Below are positions 49,414-58,964 of a stretch of DNA of 64,000 bases, piece by piece. Position 1 is the stretch's first letter. Each line of letters opens with the position of its first letter. The translations under genes were made by a program, and so were the position numbers. The DNA comes from Thermomonospora catenispora (lineage in GTDB: Bacteria; Actinomycetota; Actinomycetes; Streptosporangiales; Streptosporangiaceae): contig NZ_RRYT01000024.1 of assembly GCF_006363815.1 (NCBI RefSeq), positions 1 through 64,000 of the forward strand, in the 5' to 3' direction. The notes under the pieces are model-generated. The model was not told the DNA's origin and made no database searches. It saw only the letters and a program-made list of their open reading frames with translations.

Positions 49414-50699
49414 GGATCGAGATCACGGGGGTGTCCGGCCTGCCGGAGGTGACCGAGGGCGCCGACCTGGCCGCGCTGATCGCCGAGGCCGCGGACCTCG
49501 CCGACGGGGACGTGGTGGCGGTCACCTCCAAGATCGTCAGCAAGGCGGAGGGGCGGACGCTGGCCGCCGACGACCGGAACAAGGCGATCGACGCCGAGAC
49601 GGTGCGGGTGGTGGCGCGGCGGACGCATCCGGGCGGCGAGACCCGCATCGTGGAGACCCGGCAGGGGCTGGTGCTGGCCGCCGCCGGGGTGGACGCCTCC
49701 AACACCCCGCCCGGCACGGTGCTGCTGCTGCCCGAGGACCCCGACGCCTCGGCCCGCCGGATCCGGGCCGGGTTGCGCGAACGCACCGGCGCCAGGGTGG
49801 CCGTGCTGGTGACCGACACGATGGGGCGGCCGTGGCGGCAGGGCCTGGTGGACACCGCGATCGGGGCGGCCGGGCTGGCGCCGCTGGTGGATCTGCGGGG
49901 CCGCACCGACGCCCACGGCAACCGGCTGGACAGCACGATCACCGCGGTCGCCGACGAGATCGCCTCCGCCGCCGAGCTGGTCAAGGGCAAGCTCTCCGGG
50001 GTGCCGGTGGCGATCGTGCGCGGGCTGGGCGGGCTGGTCACCGACGAGGACGGCCCGGGCGCGCGGGCGCTGATCCGGCCGGCCGAGGAGGACATGTTCC
50101 GCTACGGGCCCTCGGAGGTGCTGTACCAGCGGCGCACCATCCGGGAGTTCACCGACGACCCGGTGGACCCGGCGGCGGTGCGGCGGGCGGTGGCGGCGGC
50201 GATCACCGCCCCGGCCCCGCATCACACCACGCCGTGGCGGTTCGTGCTGCTGGAGTCGGCGCAGAGCCGGGCGCGGCTGCTGGACGCGATGCGCGACGCC
50301 TGGGAGGCGGACCTGCGCCGGGACGGGCTGTCGGAGGAGGCGATCGCCCGGCGGCTCAAGCGCGGCGACGTGCTGCGCCGCGCCCCGTACCTGATCGTCC
50401 CGTGCCTGGTGATGGACGGCTCGCACGACTACCCCGACGAGCGCCGGTCGACCGCCGAGCGGGAGATGTTCGTGGTCGCGATGGGCGCCGGGGTGGAGAA
50501 CCTGCTGGTCGCCCTGGCCGTGGAGGGGCTGGGCTCCTGCTGGGTGTCCAGCACGATGTTCTGCCGCGACGTGGTCCGCGAGGTGCTGGGGCTGCCCGCG
50601 GACTGGGATCCGATGGGCGCGGTCGGGGTCGGCCGGGCCGCCGCGCCGCCCAGGCGGCGGCCGCCGCGGTCCCCGGAGGCGTTCATCGAGGTCCGTTAG
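49410..50699 (+). CDS. fbiB: F420-0:gamma-glutamyl ligase fused to an FMN reductase domain
   Basis: FbiB, 429 residues, two domains. N-terminal CofE ligase (about 1-245) adds glutamates to F420-0: [78 protein letters not shown]-terminal nitroreductase-fold domain (about 246-429) reduces dehydro-F420-0 with [59 protein letters not shown]. The fusion is typical of actinobacteria. ATG at 49410 overlaps the fbiA stop. Its stop codon overlaps that of the next, opposite gene in the four bases TTAG. Confidence 0.96.
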   Translation: MRIEITGVSGLPEVTEGADLAALIAEAADLADGDVVAVTSKIVSKAEGRTLAADDRNKAIDAETVRVVARRTHPGGETRIVETRQGLVLAAAGVDASNTPPGTVLLLPEDPDASARRIRAGLRERTGARVAVLVTDTMGRPWRQGLVDTAIGAAGLAPLVDLRGRTDAHGNRLDSTITAVADEIASAAELVKGKLSGVPVAIVRGLGGLVTDEDGPGARALIRPAEEDMFRYGPSEVLYQRRTIREFTDDPVDPAAVRRAVAAAITAPAPHHTTPWRFVLLESAQSRARLLDAMRDAWEADLRRDGLSEEAIARRLKRGDVLRRAPYLIVPCLVMDGSHDYPDERRSTAEREMFVVAMGAGVENLLVALAVEGLGSCWVSSTMFCRDVVREVLGLPADWDPMGAVGVGRAAAPPRRRPPRSPEAFIEVR

Positions 50700-51724
50700 C
50701 GCCAGGAGGCGTGCGCGTCGAGCACCTCCTCCCAGGTCGGCAGCCGCAGCGGCCGGGGCGGCTCCCGTCGCAGGTCGTGGCGGGAGGCGTAGACGTCGAG
50801 GAGGGTGCCGTCGGGGGCGCGGAACCCGTGTCGCTGGAAGGTCTGCCGGGCGGCGCGGGAGCGCAGCGCCGAGCCGAGCGCGTCCACGGCCTGGAGCCGC
50901 ACCGGGTCCCGCGTCAGGCCGGTGAACGGGTACTCCAGCATCAGGGTGCCCTCGTCGGGGATGAGGACGACCGCGGGATTGGGCTCGTTGCGCCGGTTGT
51001 GGGCGACCACGGCCTGCTCGCTGGTGACGATCAGCAGACGCGCGAAGCGTTCGGCCCTCAGCAGCTCCGCCAGGGCGGGAGGCCCCTTCTCGGGGGCGGC
51101 GGCGCGCAGGTCCCGCACCAGCCGGTCGTCGAGGCCGCCCTTCTGGTCGAGGGCGATCATCGCGAACATCCCGGCGGCGTGCTCGGCCGGGTCGGGGGCG
51201 CGGCGGGTCACCGGGAGGCCCCCGATCCGGGCGGACCGCAGCAGCCGCCAGCTCGGCTCGGCCCCCGCGTCCTCCAGCTCACGCCAGGCGGCCCGGGTGG
51301 TGGTCAGCACGACGGCGGAGGCGGCCAGCGACCCGGCCCGCTCGGGCACCGCGTCGGGATCGGCGCCGGCGTCGCGGGCGACGGCGAACCACACCGACGA
51401 CGACGGCACCCACGCGTCGGCCGTGACGCGGCGCCGGGCCAGGTCCGCGGCGGTGGCGGCGGACTCCTCGGCCCGGACGCGGACCCGGACGCAGCGGCCC
51501 TGCACCCGATGGCGCTGCGCGTCGAAGCGGACGCCGATGTCGCGCAGCGCCGGGGCGATCTCCGGCTGCGCCGCCACCGTGATCGACAGCGGCGCCCCCC
51601 GGCACGGCGCGGCCAGCGTCCGGACCCCCCAGGCGCCGCCGGCCGCGGCGATCAGCACGGCGGCGGCCAGGAGGAGACGGGGCCTGCGCCACGCCGCCAT
51701 CCGTCGGGACGGTGGTGCGGCCAC
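50696..51724 (-). CDS. Orphan periplasmic substrate-binding-like protein
   Basis: A 342-residue secreted protein. A basic N terminus and hydrophobic stretch ([20 protein letters not shown], about 15-36) look like a signal anchor; the only early Cys (AAPCRG) is not a lipobox. The rest fits a two-lobed solute-binding fold: [77 protein letters not shown] and [19 protein letters not shown]. Similar domains occur in front of VWA domains, but no VWA is present here. No ABC transporter is adjacent. It lies between fbiB and fbiC, tail to tail with fbiB; 16 bp from the fbiC stop. Substrate unknown. Confidence 0.75.
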   Translation of the reverse strand: MAAPPSRRMAAWRRPRLLLAAAVLIAAAGGAWGVRTLAAPCRGAPLSITVAAQPEIAPALRDIGVRFDAQRHRVQGRCVRVRVRAEESAATAADLARRRVTADAWVPSSSVWFAVARDAGADPDAVPERAGSLAASAVVLTTTRAAWRELEDAGAEPSWRLLRSARIGGLPVTRRAPDPAEHAAGMFAMIALDQKGGLDDRLVRDLRAAAPEKGPPALAELLRAERFARLLIVTSEQAVVAHNRRNEPNPAVVLIPDEGTLMLEYPFTGLTRDPVRLQAVDALGSALRSRAARQTFQRHGFRAPDGTLLDVYASRHDLRREPPRPLRLPTWEEVLDAHASWR

Positions 51725-51740
51725 GGCCCCTCCTCGTCTC

Positions 51741-54335
51741 TCACGTCACCAGCGGGAGGTCGAGTCTGCCACGGCTTCGGGCGGCCCGGGCGAAGTGCCC
51801 CACCCCGTCGGTGCGGCGGGCGGCCTCCCGGCGCTCCGGCGGGGGCGTGCCGTAGGTGGTGGTGCGCTGGCGGGCGCGGCGTCCGGCGCGGGCGGCGATC
51901 TCCTCCAGCGAGGAGATGGTCTTGAACGACCCGTGGTCGGAGCCGGCCATCCGGCTGATGGTCTCCTCCATCAGCGTCCCGCCGAGGTCGTTGACCCCGC
52001 CCTGGAGGACCTGCACGCACAGATCGTCGCCCAGCTTGACCCACGAGCACTGGATGTTGTCGATCGCGCCGTGCAGCAGGATCCGGGCCAGGGCGTGGAC
52101 GGCGCGGTTCTCCCGGGCGGTGGGGCCGGGGCGGGCCAGCCCGGCCAGGTAGATCGGCGAGTTGTGGTGCACGAACGGCAGCAGCACGAACTCGGTGAAA
52201 CCGCCGGTGCGCTCCTGGATGCCCCGCAGCAGCCGAAGGTGCGCGACCCAGTGGGCGGGGGTGTCCACATGCCCGTACATCATCGTGGCCGTGGTCGGGA
52301 TGCCCAGCTCGTGGGCGGTGGTGATCACCTCGACCCAGGCGGCGGTGGGCAGCTTGCCCTTGGTGAGCACCCATCGCACCTCGTCGTCGAGGATCTCGGC
52401 GGCGGTGCCGGGCAGCGAGTCGACCCCGGCCTCCTTGGCGGCCTGCAGCCAGTCGCGGATGGACATGTCGGTGCGGGAGGCCCCGTTGACGACCTCCATC
52501 GGGCTGTAGGCGTGCAGGTGGATGTCGGGGGCGCGGCGCTTGACCTCGCGGGCCAGGTCGAAGTAGGCGGTGCCGGGCAGGTCGGGGTGGATGCCGCCCT
52601 GCATGCAGATCTCGGTCGCGCCGGCCTCCCAGGCCTGCTCGACCCGCTGCCCGACCTGCTCCAGCGACAGCGTGTAGGCGTCGGCGTCGGTGCGGCGCTG
52701 GGCGAACGCGCAGAACCGGCAGCCGGTGTAGCAGACGTTGGTGAAGTTGATGTTGCGGGTGACGATGTAGGTCACCTCGTCGCCGACCGCGTCCTTGCGC
52801 AGGTCGTCGGCGAGGCGGGCCAGGGCCTCCAGCTCCGGGCCGTCGGCGTGCAGCAGGGCCAGGGCCTGCTCGTCGGAGACGCCGGCGGGGTCGCGTTCGG
52901 CGGCGGCGAGGGCGGCCTTGACGTCGGCGTCGAAGCGCTGCGGGGCGCGGACCCGCTCGCGCAGGGCGTCCCAGTCCCCGTACACCTCGTCGAAGTCGGC
53001 GCGACGGTCGGCGCTCCGGCCGGCGGTGTCGATCTCCGCGTGCAGCTCGGTGCGGCCGGCGGCGGCGGGGAAGCCCCCGTCCGGCTCCTGCCAGGGGCGG
53101 CCCTGCGGGACGACGTCCGGGCGGGCCAGGCCGGTGTCGGGGTCGGCCAGCGCGGCGACGTGCGCCGCCACCCGCGGGTCCAGCCAGGGCTCGCCGCGCT
53201 TGACGTACTCGGGGTAGATCGTCAGCCGTTCGCGCAGCTCGAACCCCTGCTCGGCGGTGCGGGCGGCCAGCTCGTCGATCTGCGGCCAGGGCCGTTCGGG
53301 GTTGACGTGGTCGGGGGTCAGCGGCGAGACGCCGCCCCAGTCGTCGATCCCGGCCCGCAGCATCAGCGCGTACTGGTCGTCCACCAGGTTGGGCGGGGCC
53401 TGGATGCGCGCCTTGGGGCCGAGCACCAGCCGGGCGACGGCGATGGTGGCCGCCAGCTCCTCCAGCTCGGCGTCGGGGACGCCGCGCATCTTGGTGTCGG
53501 GCTTGGCGCGGAAGTTCTGGACGATCACCTCTTGGATCGCCCCGTACTCGCGCATGACCTTGCGGATGGCGAAGATCGCGTCGACGCGCTCGGCGGGGGT
53601 CTCGCCGATGCCGATGAGGATGCCGGTGGTGAACGGCACGTTGCAGCGTCCGGCGTCCTCCAGCACCCGCAGCCGCACCGCCGGGTCCTTGTCCGGGGAG
53701 CCGTAGTGCGGGCCGCCGCGTTCGGTGAACAGCCGCCTCGCGGTGGTCTCCAGCATCATCCCCATCGAGGGGGCGACGGGCTTGAGCCGCTGGAAGTCCC
53801 GCCAGGTCAGCACCCCGGGGTTGAGGTGGGGCAGCAGCCCGGTCTCCTCCAGCACCCGGATCGCCATGGCCCGCACGTAGGAGAGGGTGTCGTCGTAGCC
53901 GTGCGCGTCCAGCCACGCGCGGGCCTGCCGCCAGCGGTCCTCGGGCCGGTCGCCGAGGGTGAACAGGGCCTCCTTGCAGCCCAGCTCCGCCCCCTGCCGG
54001 GCGATCCGCAGCACCTCGTCGGGACCGAGGTACGGCGCGTCGAGCCGGTGCGGAACGGTGGCGAAGGTGCAGTAGCCGCAGCGGTCCCGGCACAGCCGGG
54101 TGAGCGGGATGAACACCTTGCGGCTGTAGGTGATGATCCCGGGCCGTCCGGCGGCCTGGAGGCCGGCGTCGCGGACACGGGAGGCGTACTCCAGCAATCG
54201 GTCCAGGTGCGGGCCGCGGGCGTGGAGCAAAGTGGTGGCTTCGGCCGGGTCGAGGGCCTTGCCGTCGCGTGCGCGGGCCAACGCCCGCCGGAGTGCCGAT
54301 TCGGTCACCGTGCTGGCAGCGTCCATGCCGAGCAC
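51741..54335 (-). CDS. fbiC: FO synthase, fused CofG/CofH radical SAM enzyme
   Basis: FbiC makes the F420 chromophore precursor FO from a ribityl-uracil and tyrosine. The 864 residues hold two radical SAM domains. The CofG half has [12 protein letters not shown] (cluster Cys82, Cys86, Cys89), [37 protein letters not shown] and [20 protein letters not shown]. The CofH half has [18 protein letters not shown] with the second CxxxCxx[31 protein letters not shown] and [19 protein letters not shown]. The start is GTG 54335, with ATG 54326 as alternative. In mycobacteria and streptomycetes fbiC lies away from fbiAB; here it is about 1 kb from fbiB. Confidence 0.97.
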   Translation of the reverse strand: MLGMDAASTVTESALRRALARARDGKALDPAEATTLLHARGPHLDRLLEYASRVRDAGLQAAGRPGIITYSRKVFIPLTRLCRDRCGYCTFATVPHRLDAPYLGPDEVLRIARQGAELGCKEALFTLGDRPEDRWRQARAWLDAHGYDDTLSYVRAMAIRVLEETGLLPHLNPGVLTWRDFQRLKPVAPSMGMMLETTARRLFTERGGPHYGSPDKDPAVRLRVLEDAGRCNVPFTTGILIGIGETPAERVDAIFAIRKVMREYGAIQEVIVQNFRAKPDTKMRGVPDAELEELAATIAVARLVLGPKARIQAPPNLVDDQYALMLRAGIDDWGGVSPLTPDHVNPERPWPQIDELAARTAEQGFELRERLTIYPEYVKRGEPWLDPRVAAHVAALADPDTGLARPDVVPQGRPWQEPDGGFPAAAGRTELHAEIDTAGRSADRRADFDEVYGDWDALRERVRAPQRFDADVKAALAAAERDPAGVSDEQALALLHADGPELEALARLADDLRKDAVGDEVTYIVTRNINFTNVCYTGCRFCAFAQRRTDADAYTLSLEQVGQRVEQAWEAGATEICMQGGIHPDLPGTAYFDLAREVKRRAPDIHLHAYSPMEVVNGASRTDMSIRDWLQAAKEAGVDSLPGTAAEILDDEVRWVLTKGKLPTAAWVEVITTAHELGIPTTATMMYGHVDTPAHWVAHLRLLRGIQERTGGFTEFVLLPFVHHNSPIYLAGLARPGPTARENRAVHALARILLHGAIDNIQCSWVKLGDDLCVQVLQGGVNDLGGTLMEETISRMAGSDHGSFKTISSLEEIAARAGRRARQRTTTYGTPPPERREAARRTDGVGHFARAARSRGRLDLPLVT

Positions 54336-54408
54336 TCTATGCCAATCGTCATATTCGGCCTCTACCCGACCCCTGGCACATTCCGGTCAGCATCGGACGA
54401 CCGGTGAT

Positions 54409-55413
54409 CTATTCCCTCGCCCTCTCCCCTGCGTCCTCCCCCGCGCTCTCCCCCGCGTGCTCCCCTGCGTCGGGACGCATCAGGGTCAGGCTCGGGAAGC
54501 GCGCGGTCAGCGCCGCCGCCGAATCGCGCACCGCCTCCTGCACCGCCCGCACCGAGGGCCGAACGTCGGCGCCGACCCGGGTCCACATCACGATGTGCCG
54601 CCGCAGCCGGGCGTCGGCCAGGTCGCGCACCACCACGCCGGGGAAGCTCTCGGGCCGCCCCACGTCCGGGAACAGGCAGACCGCCCCCGCATGCCGGACC
54701 ATCGCCATGAAGACGTGGATGTCGTTGCTGCGATGCCGGATGTCGGGCCGGAACCCGGCCAGGTCCACGCAGGCGCGTTCCAGCAGTTCGGCGTGGTTGG
54801 TGCCGGGATGGCCGGTCACCCAGGACTCCTCGGCCAGGTCCGCCAGCCGCACCGGGCCGCCGGAGGCCGCCGCGGGATGCCCCTCCGGCAGCGCCAGCCG
54901 CATCGGCTCGGTGATCAGCGGCTCGGCCACCAGTTCGGGGCGGCGGGGCCGGGGCAGCGCCGAGTACTCGTCGGTGATGACGATGTCCACCTCGCGCAGC
55001 ACCAGCGCCTGCAGCACCCGGGTGAACTCCTCGTCGATCACCTCGACGGTCAGCTCCGGGTGCCGCCGCGCCAGCTCGGGCAGCACCGGGGCGAGCAGGT
55101 TGATCAGCGCCGTCTGGTAGCCCACCACCCGCACCACGCCGACCACCCGCCCCGAGGCCGCGGCGGTCTCCTCCTCGGCCTGCTGGGCGCGGGCCAGCAA
55201 CGCCTCGGCGTGTCCGGCCAGCACCTCGCCGGCCTCGGTGAGCCGGAGCCGGCGCCCGGCCCGTTCCACCAGCGGCACGCCGACGTCCCGCTGGAGCTGG
55301 GCGAGCTGCTGGGACACCGCCGAAGGGCTGTAACCGAGGGCTCGGGCGACCGCGCCGACGGTGCCGCGGATTTTCAGCTCACGCAGGACGCGCAGCCGGG
55401 CCAGATCCAACAT
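54409..55413 (-). CDS. LysR-family transcriptional regulator
   Basis: A 334-residue LysR protein. Winged helix about 1-60: MLDLARLRVLRELKIRGTVG, AVARALGYSPSAVSQQLAQL, VPLVERAGRRLRLTEAGEVL. Effector domain about 92-295: VVRVVGYQTALINLLAPVLP, VDIVITDEYSALPRPRR, EPMRLALPEGHPAA, AGAVCLFPDVGR. The last 20 residues are a repeat of AGE-X units written by a 12-bp DNA repeat. ATG at 55413. It faces a small gene across 167 bp, the likely autoregulatory site. Inducer unknown. Confidence 0.9.
   Translation of the reverse strand: MLDLARLRVLRELKIRGTVGAVARALGYSPSAVSQQLAQLQRDVGVPLVERAGRRLRLTEAGEVLAGHAEALLARAQQAEEETAAASGRVVGVVRVVGYQTALINLLAPVLPELARRHPELTVEVIDEEFTRVLQALVLREVDIVITDEYSALPRPRRPELVAEPLITEPMRLALPEGHPAAASGGPVRLADLAEESWVTGHPGTNHAELLERACVDLAGFRPDIRHRSNDIHVFMAMVRHAGAVCLFPDVGRPESFPGVVVRDLADARLRRHIVMWTRVGADVRPSVRAVQEAVRDSAAALTARFPSLTLMRPDAGEHAGESAGEDAGERARE
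54425..54472. repeat. 12-bp tandem repeat inside the LysR C terminus, four copies
   Basis: Units TCCCC(C/T)GCGnnC at 54425-54472; on the coding strand they give AGEH, AGES, AGED, AGER. Probably a slippage-prone tail outside the folded domain. Confidence 0.75.
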
Positions 55414-55580
55414 AGTTCAGAAATTCTTACATGTTCCATGCAGAAATAGTCGCTGGACCTGAATAGTTCTCCGGTTCAGACTGAAGGTGCGCGCAGACGA
55501 CGGCGACCCCGTCGCCGGCGCGCCCCGCGCGGGAGCCCATCCGTCCCTTCGCCTCCGGGCTCTGCACTCAGGAATCCACC
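55414..55580. promoter_or_regulatory. Divergent LysR regulatory region
   Basis: An AT-richer patch (55411-55490) with ATAGTTC at 55412 and 55463 and GTTCAGA at 55415 and 55474, as expected for tandem LysR sites. On the minus strand AAGAAT lies about 14 nt before the LysR ATG, a possible -10 of a leaderless mRNA. No strong -35 is seen on the plus side. Confidence 0.4.
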
Positions 55581-55796
55581 ATGCACTACGTCCTCGGTCT
55601 GCTGCTTTCGCTCGCCCTGCTCGGCCCGCTGTTCGGCGCCGACTCCCGTGACGGGCTGGACTGGACGCCCGGCCATTTCTGGCTCCCCCGGAACGACCGT
55701 TCCCGCCGTTTCCTCAAAAGGAACGGTAATCGCGAACGGATCGGCGGGGCCCGCGCCGTGGCGGGCGTCCGGCCGACAGTTCCAACAGCCGGGTGA
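55581..55796 (+). CDS. Small membrane protein, hypothetical
   Basis: A 71-residue protein: MHYVLGLLLSLALLGPLFGA is one hydrophobic segment or signal, then ADSRDGLDWTPGHFWLPRND and a basic, Arg-rich tail. Third-position GC is high in the first 45 codons and weak after that, so only that part may be under selection. AGGA lies 7 nt before the ATG. Its 3' end overlaps the oppositely oriented glycosylase gene by 83 nt. I do not recognise the family; being divergent from a LysR gene, it could be its target. Confidence 0.5.
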   Translation: MHYVLGLLLSLALLGPLFGADSRDGLDWTPGHFWLPRNDRSRRFLKRNGNRERIGGARAVAGVRPTVPTAG

Positions 55797-56607
55797 CCCG
55801 GTACCGGTGCCCGGCGTAGGGCTCCAGCAGTCGGAGCATCCCGGCGTCGTCGACCTCGCGCCCGGCCAGCGCCCACCCCACCAGGCGAGGCAGGTTGCAG
55901 TCGCCCACCGACACGGCGTCGGGATCGCCCACGGCCCGCTGCCGGATCTCGGCGGCGGTCCACGCCCCGACGCCCGGCAGCGACCGCAGCGCCCGCTCCG
56001 ACGGGTCGCGCTCCAGCCGAGCGGCGAGGCGGGCGGCGTTCACGACGGTCCTCGCCCGCACCGCCTCCGCCCCCGCCCGGTGCCACTCCCACGACGGGAT
56101 GCCCGCCCACACGGCGGGCGGCGGAGGCACCCGCATCTGCGGCGCCCCGGGCGCGGGCTCGCCGAACCGGCGCAGCAGACGCCCCCAGGCCCGCCAGGCC
56201 TCGACGCAGACCACCTTCTGCTCCAGCACGGCGGGCACCAGCGCCTCGAACACCCGGCGGGTCCGGCCGATCCGCACCCCTCTCCCCCGGGCCAGGCAGG
56301 CGGCCACCGCCGGATGCACCGGGCGGAGCCCTTCCGGATCGTCCACCGCCCCCAGCAGCTCCGGCAGCCCCTCCAGCAGCCAGTCCGCGCCCGGCCCCCA
56401 CGCCGCCGCCTCGACGCGCCCCAGGTCGGCGCGCACGACGATCCGCAGCGTCCCCGGCCCGTCCGGGGTGTGGGAGGCCCGCCACACGGCCCCGTCCGCG
56501 CTCACCCGGTGGGCCGGGTCGTATCGTCCGCGGCGGTGCGCCGACAGCGTCGCCGCCGCGTCCACCGGCCACGGCGGGCGCCAGACCCGCCTCCGGGCCG
56601 TGGTCAC
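55714..56607 (-). CDS. DNA-3-methyladenine glycosylase II-like (AlkA, HhH-GPD)
   Basis: Base-excision repair enzyme of 297 residues. The N-terminal beta part (DAAATLSAHRRGRYDPAHRV, TLRIVVRADLGRVEAAAWGP) is the AlkA-type domain; GRTRRVFEALVPAVLEQKVV opens the helical core; the helix-hairpin-helix and catalytic Asp are in LRSLPGVGAWTAAEIRQRAV, DPDAVSVGDCNLPRLVGWAL. No Fe-S cysteine motif, so not an EndoIII type. GTG at 56607 overlaps the nucleotidyltransferase stop (GTGA). A glycosylase coupled to a sugar nucleotidyltransferase is a recurring actinobacterial pair with no evident functional link. Confidence 0.9.
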   Translation of the reverse strand: MTTARRRVWRPPWPVDAAATLSAHRRGRYDPAHRVSADGAVWRASHTPDGPGTLRIVVRADLGRVEAAAWGPGADWLLEGLPELLGAVDDPEGLRPVHPAVAACLARGRGVRIGRTRRVFEALVPAVLEQKVVCVEAWRAWGRLLRRFGEPAPGAPQMRVPPPPAVWAGIPSWEWHRAGAEAVRARTVVNAARLAARLERDPSERALRSLPGVGAWTAAEIRQRAVGDPDAVSVGDCNLPRLVGWALAGREVDDAGMLRLLEPYAGHRYRVTRLLELSAGRPPRRGPRRSVRDYRSF

Positions 56608-57674
56608 GCGTCGTGGGAGAAGCGGACCGCCATCGGCGGCAGCTCCACGCCCGGCCACACCCGCAGCCCGTTGCGCAGCTCGTTGCCGGGGCCGATGGTC
56701 GCCCCGTCGCCGATCACCACGTCCTCCAGCACCGCGCCCGCACGGATCCGGGCGTTCTTGCCGATCACCGAGCGGACCACCCGGGCGCCGGACTCCACCA
56801 CCGCGCCGTCGAACAGCACGCTGGACTCCACTCGGGCCTTCTCCCCCACCCGGGCGCCCTCGCCGACCGTGGTGCCGCCGCCGACCTGGGCGCTGGAGGC
56901 GATGAACGCCCCCTCCAGGCACAGCACCCCGTGTTCGGCGCCGCTCACCACCGGCGAGGTCATCGCCCCGGTCACCAGGTCGGAGGCGCCCTTGACGAAC
57001 GCCGCCGGGGTGCCCACGTCCAGCCAGTAGGCCGCCTCCACATAGCCGTAGATCGGCTCCCCGGCGGCCAGCAGCGCGGGGAAGACCTCGTACTCGGCCG
57101 ACACCACCCGGCCCTCGGGGATCTCATCGATCACCGAGCGGCGGAAGATGTAGCAGCCCGCGTTGACCTGGTTGGTCGGCGGGTTGGGGGACTTCTCCAC
57201 GAACGCCAGCACCCGGCCGTCCGGCGCGGTCGGCACCGCGCCGTACCGGCGGGCGTCGTCCACCAGCGTCAGGTGCAGCGTCACCGCCGCATCGACCTTG
57301 CGGTGCTCGGCGAGCTGGGCGTTCAAATCATGGCTGGACAGGATGTCGCCGTTGAGCACCAGCACCGGGTCGCTCGGGCCGCTGGTGAGCGCCTGCGCGG
57401 CGTTGCGGATCGCGCCCGCGGTGCCCAGCGGCTCCTCCTCGGTGCAGTACACGATCTCCAGCCCGAGCCGCGACCCGTCCCCGAACGCCTCCGTGAACAT
57501 GGACGCCCGGTAGGAGGTGGCGAACACCAGCCTGCGCACCCCGGCCTCCCGGGCCCGGGTCAGCTGGTGCTCCAGCAGCGGGACGCCGGCCATCGGCAGC
57601 AACGGCTTGGGCGTCGACAGGGTCAGCGGCCGCAGCCTGGTGCCCTGTCCCCCGACCAGAAGAATCGCTTCCAC
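56604..57674 (-). CDS. Sugar-1-phosphate nucleotidyltransferase with left-handed beta-helix (GDP-mannose pyrophosphorylase-like)
   Basis: A 356-residue nucleotidyltransferase. Catalytic signature AILLVGGQGTRLRPLTLSTP, KPLLPMAGVPLLEHQLTRAR, EEEPLGTAGAIRNAAQAL, metal-binding VLVLNGDILSSHDL, NAGCYIFRRSVIDEIPEGR, YWLDVGTPAAFVKGASDL; then left-handed beta-helix repeats from about 260 (ASSAQVGGGTTVGEGARVGE, SVIGKNARIRAGAVLEDVVI). Best match by layout is the mycobacterial Rv3264c enzyme, mannose-1-phosphate to GDP-mannose; an RmlA-like glucose-1-phosphate thymidylyltransferase is the alternative. GTG 57674 is the start that gives the signature at the N terminus. Pairs functionally with manB at 39-40 kb. 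Confidence 0.9.
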   Translation of the reverse strand: MEAILLVGGQGTRLRPLTLSTPKPLLPMAGVPLLEHQLTRAREAGVRRLVFATSYRASMFTEAFGDGSRLGLEIVYCTEEEPLGTAGAIRNAAQALTSGPSDPVLVLNGDILSSHDLNAQLAEHRKVDAAVTLHLTLVDDARRYGAVPTAPDGRVLAFVEKSPNPPTNQVNAGCYIFRRSVIDEIPEGRVVSAEYEVFPALLAAGEPIYGYVEAAYWLDVGTPAAFVKGASDLVTGAMTSPVVSGAEHGVLCLEGAFIASSAQVGGGTTVGEGARVGEKARVESSVLFDGAVVESGARVVRSVIGKNARIRAGAVLEDVVIGDGATIGPGNELRNGLRVWPGVELPPMAVRFSHDA

Positions 57675-57761
57675 GGGGGCAACCCTACTGAATCCCCTTC
57701 CGGCCCCCGTTCCCACCGAGAGGCGCGGGTCCGGCCGGAAGGCGCGGGCCGCGGCGGCGGA

Positions 57762-58906
57762 TCACCCGCGGACGGGCGAGACGGCCGCCGCCCGCTCGTA
57801 GGCGGCCAGATGGGCCTGGGCGGACTCGGCCCAGCTGAAGCGCTCCGCCCGGCGGAACGCGGCCTCGGCCAGCGCCGCCCGGCGGCCCGGATCGCCGATC
57901 AGGTCGCGCAGCGCGGCGGCGATCGAGGCGGCGTCCGGCTCGGTGTAGGCGACCGCGTCGCCGCCGACCTCGGGCAGCGACGAGCGGCGCGTGGTCAGCA
58001 CCGGAGCGCCGCAGGCCATCGCCTCCAGCACCGGCAGCCCGAACCCCTCCCCCCGGCTCGGCAGCGCCGCCACCAGCGCCCCGCCCAGGAAGCCCGGCAG
58101 CGACGACCAGCTCAGATAGCCGGGACGGACCACCCGCAGGTGCATCGGCACCGTCGCCAGCGCCGCGTCCACCTCGTCGTCCCGGCCGCCGGCCCCGCCC
58201 GCCAGCACCAGCGCGGGCGGCTCGGGCATCTCGGCGACCGCCGCCGCCCAGCCGCGGATCAGGTTCGGCACGTTCTTGCGCGGCTCCAGCGCCCCCAGGA
58301 ACGCCACATACGGCCGCCCGTGCAGGCCGAGCCGCTCGGAGACCCGTGCGACCTCCTCCTCGGTGGGCCGGTGGAACACCCGCCGGTCCACCCCGTGGTA
58401 GGCCACGTCGATCCGGGCGGGATCGACGCCCAGCAGCCGCACCAGCTCGTTCCTGGTGGCGTTCGAGGGGACGATCAGCCGGGTGGCGCGGCGGGCGGCG
58501 GTCCGGGTGGCCGACTTCAGATGCCCGGCGCGGATCGGGTCGTGCGCGTCCGGCTCGCTGAAGTGCGTCACATCGTGCACGGTCACCACGGTGGGGCAGG
58601 GCGCCCGCAGCGGCACCGTGTAGTACGGGTGGTGGATCACCTCCGCGCCCACCTGCCGGGCGACCGACGGCAGCCCGCTCTGCTCCCAGGCCAGCCGGAA
58701 GGCCCGGTGCGCCAGCGTCGCCGGGCCCGCCACCACCCGCGCCCGCGGCGCCAGCGCCGCATACCGCGCCTCCTCGGACCGCTGGCAGACCACCACCAGG
58801 TCGGCGCCCTGACCGTCCAGCGCGCTCAGCAGCCCGTCCACATAGCGGCCCAGCGCCCCCGGTCGGCGGGTACGGCGGTGGCGTCGACGAGAACCCGAGG
58901 CGCCAC
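57762..58906 (-). CDS. Glycosyltransferase family 4, apparent 1-nt frameshift near the N terminus
   Basis: GT-B glycosyltransferase. The main frame, 57762-58841, gives LTTRRSSLPEVGGDAVAYTE, HVTHF-type VTVHDVTHFSEPDAHDP, VPSNATRNELVRLLGVDP, YVAFLGALEPRKNVPNLI and PSRGEGFGLPVLEAMACGAP with the Glu of family 4. Upstream, from GTG 58906 with GAGGGGGGACC before it, another frame encodes VAPRVLVDATAVPADRG, the usual family N terminus; the main frame read back gives ALGRYVDGLL. Adding one G to the G run at 58856-58860 joins the two exactly. So either the gene is mutated or the sequence lacks one base. Without repair only a shortened protein from 58841 is possible. Confidence 0.85.
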
Positions 58907-58964
58907 GGTCCCCCCTCGCATCGACGTGTCGGGGGTCACCGCCCCCGGTGAGAGGGTACGCCGC

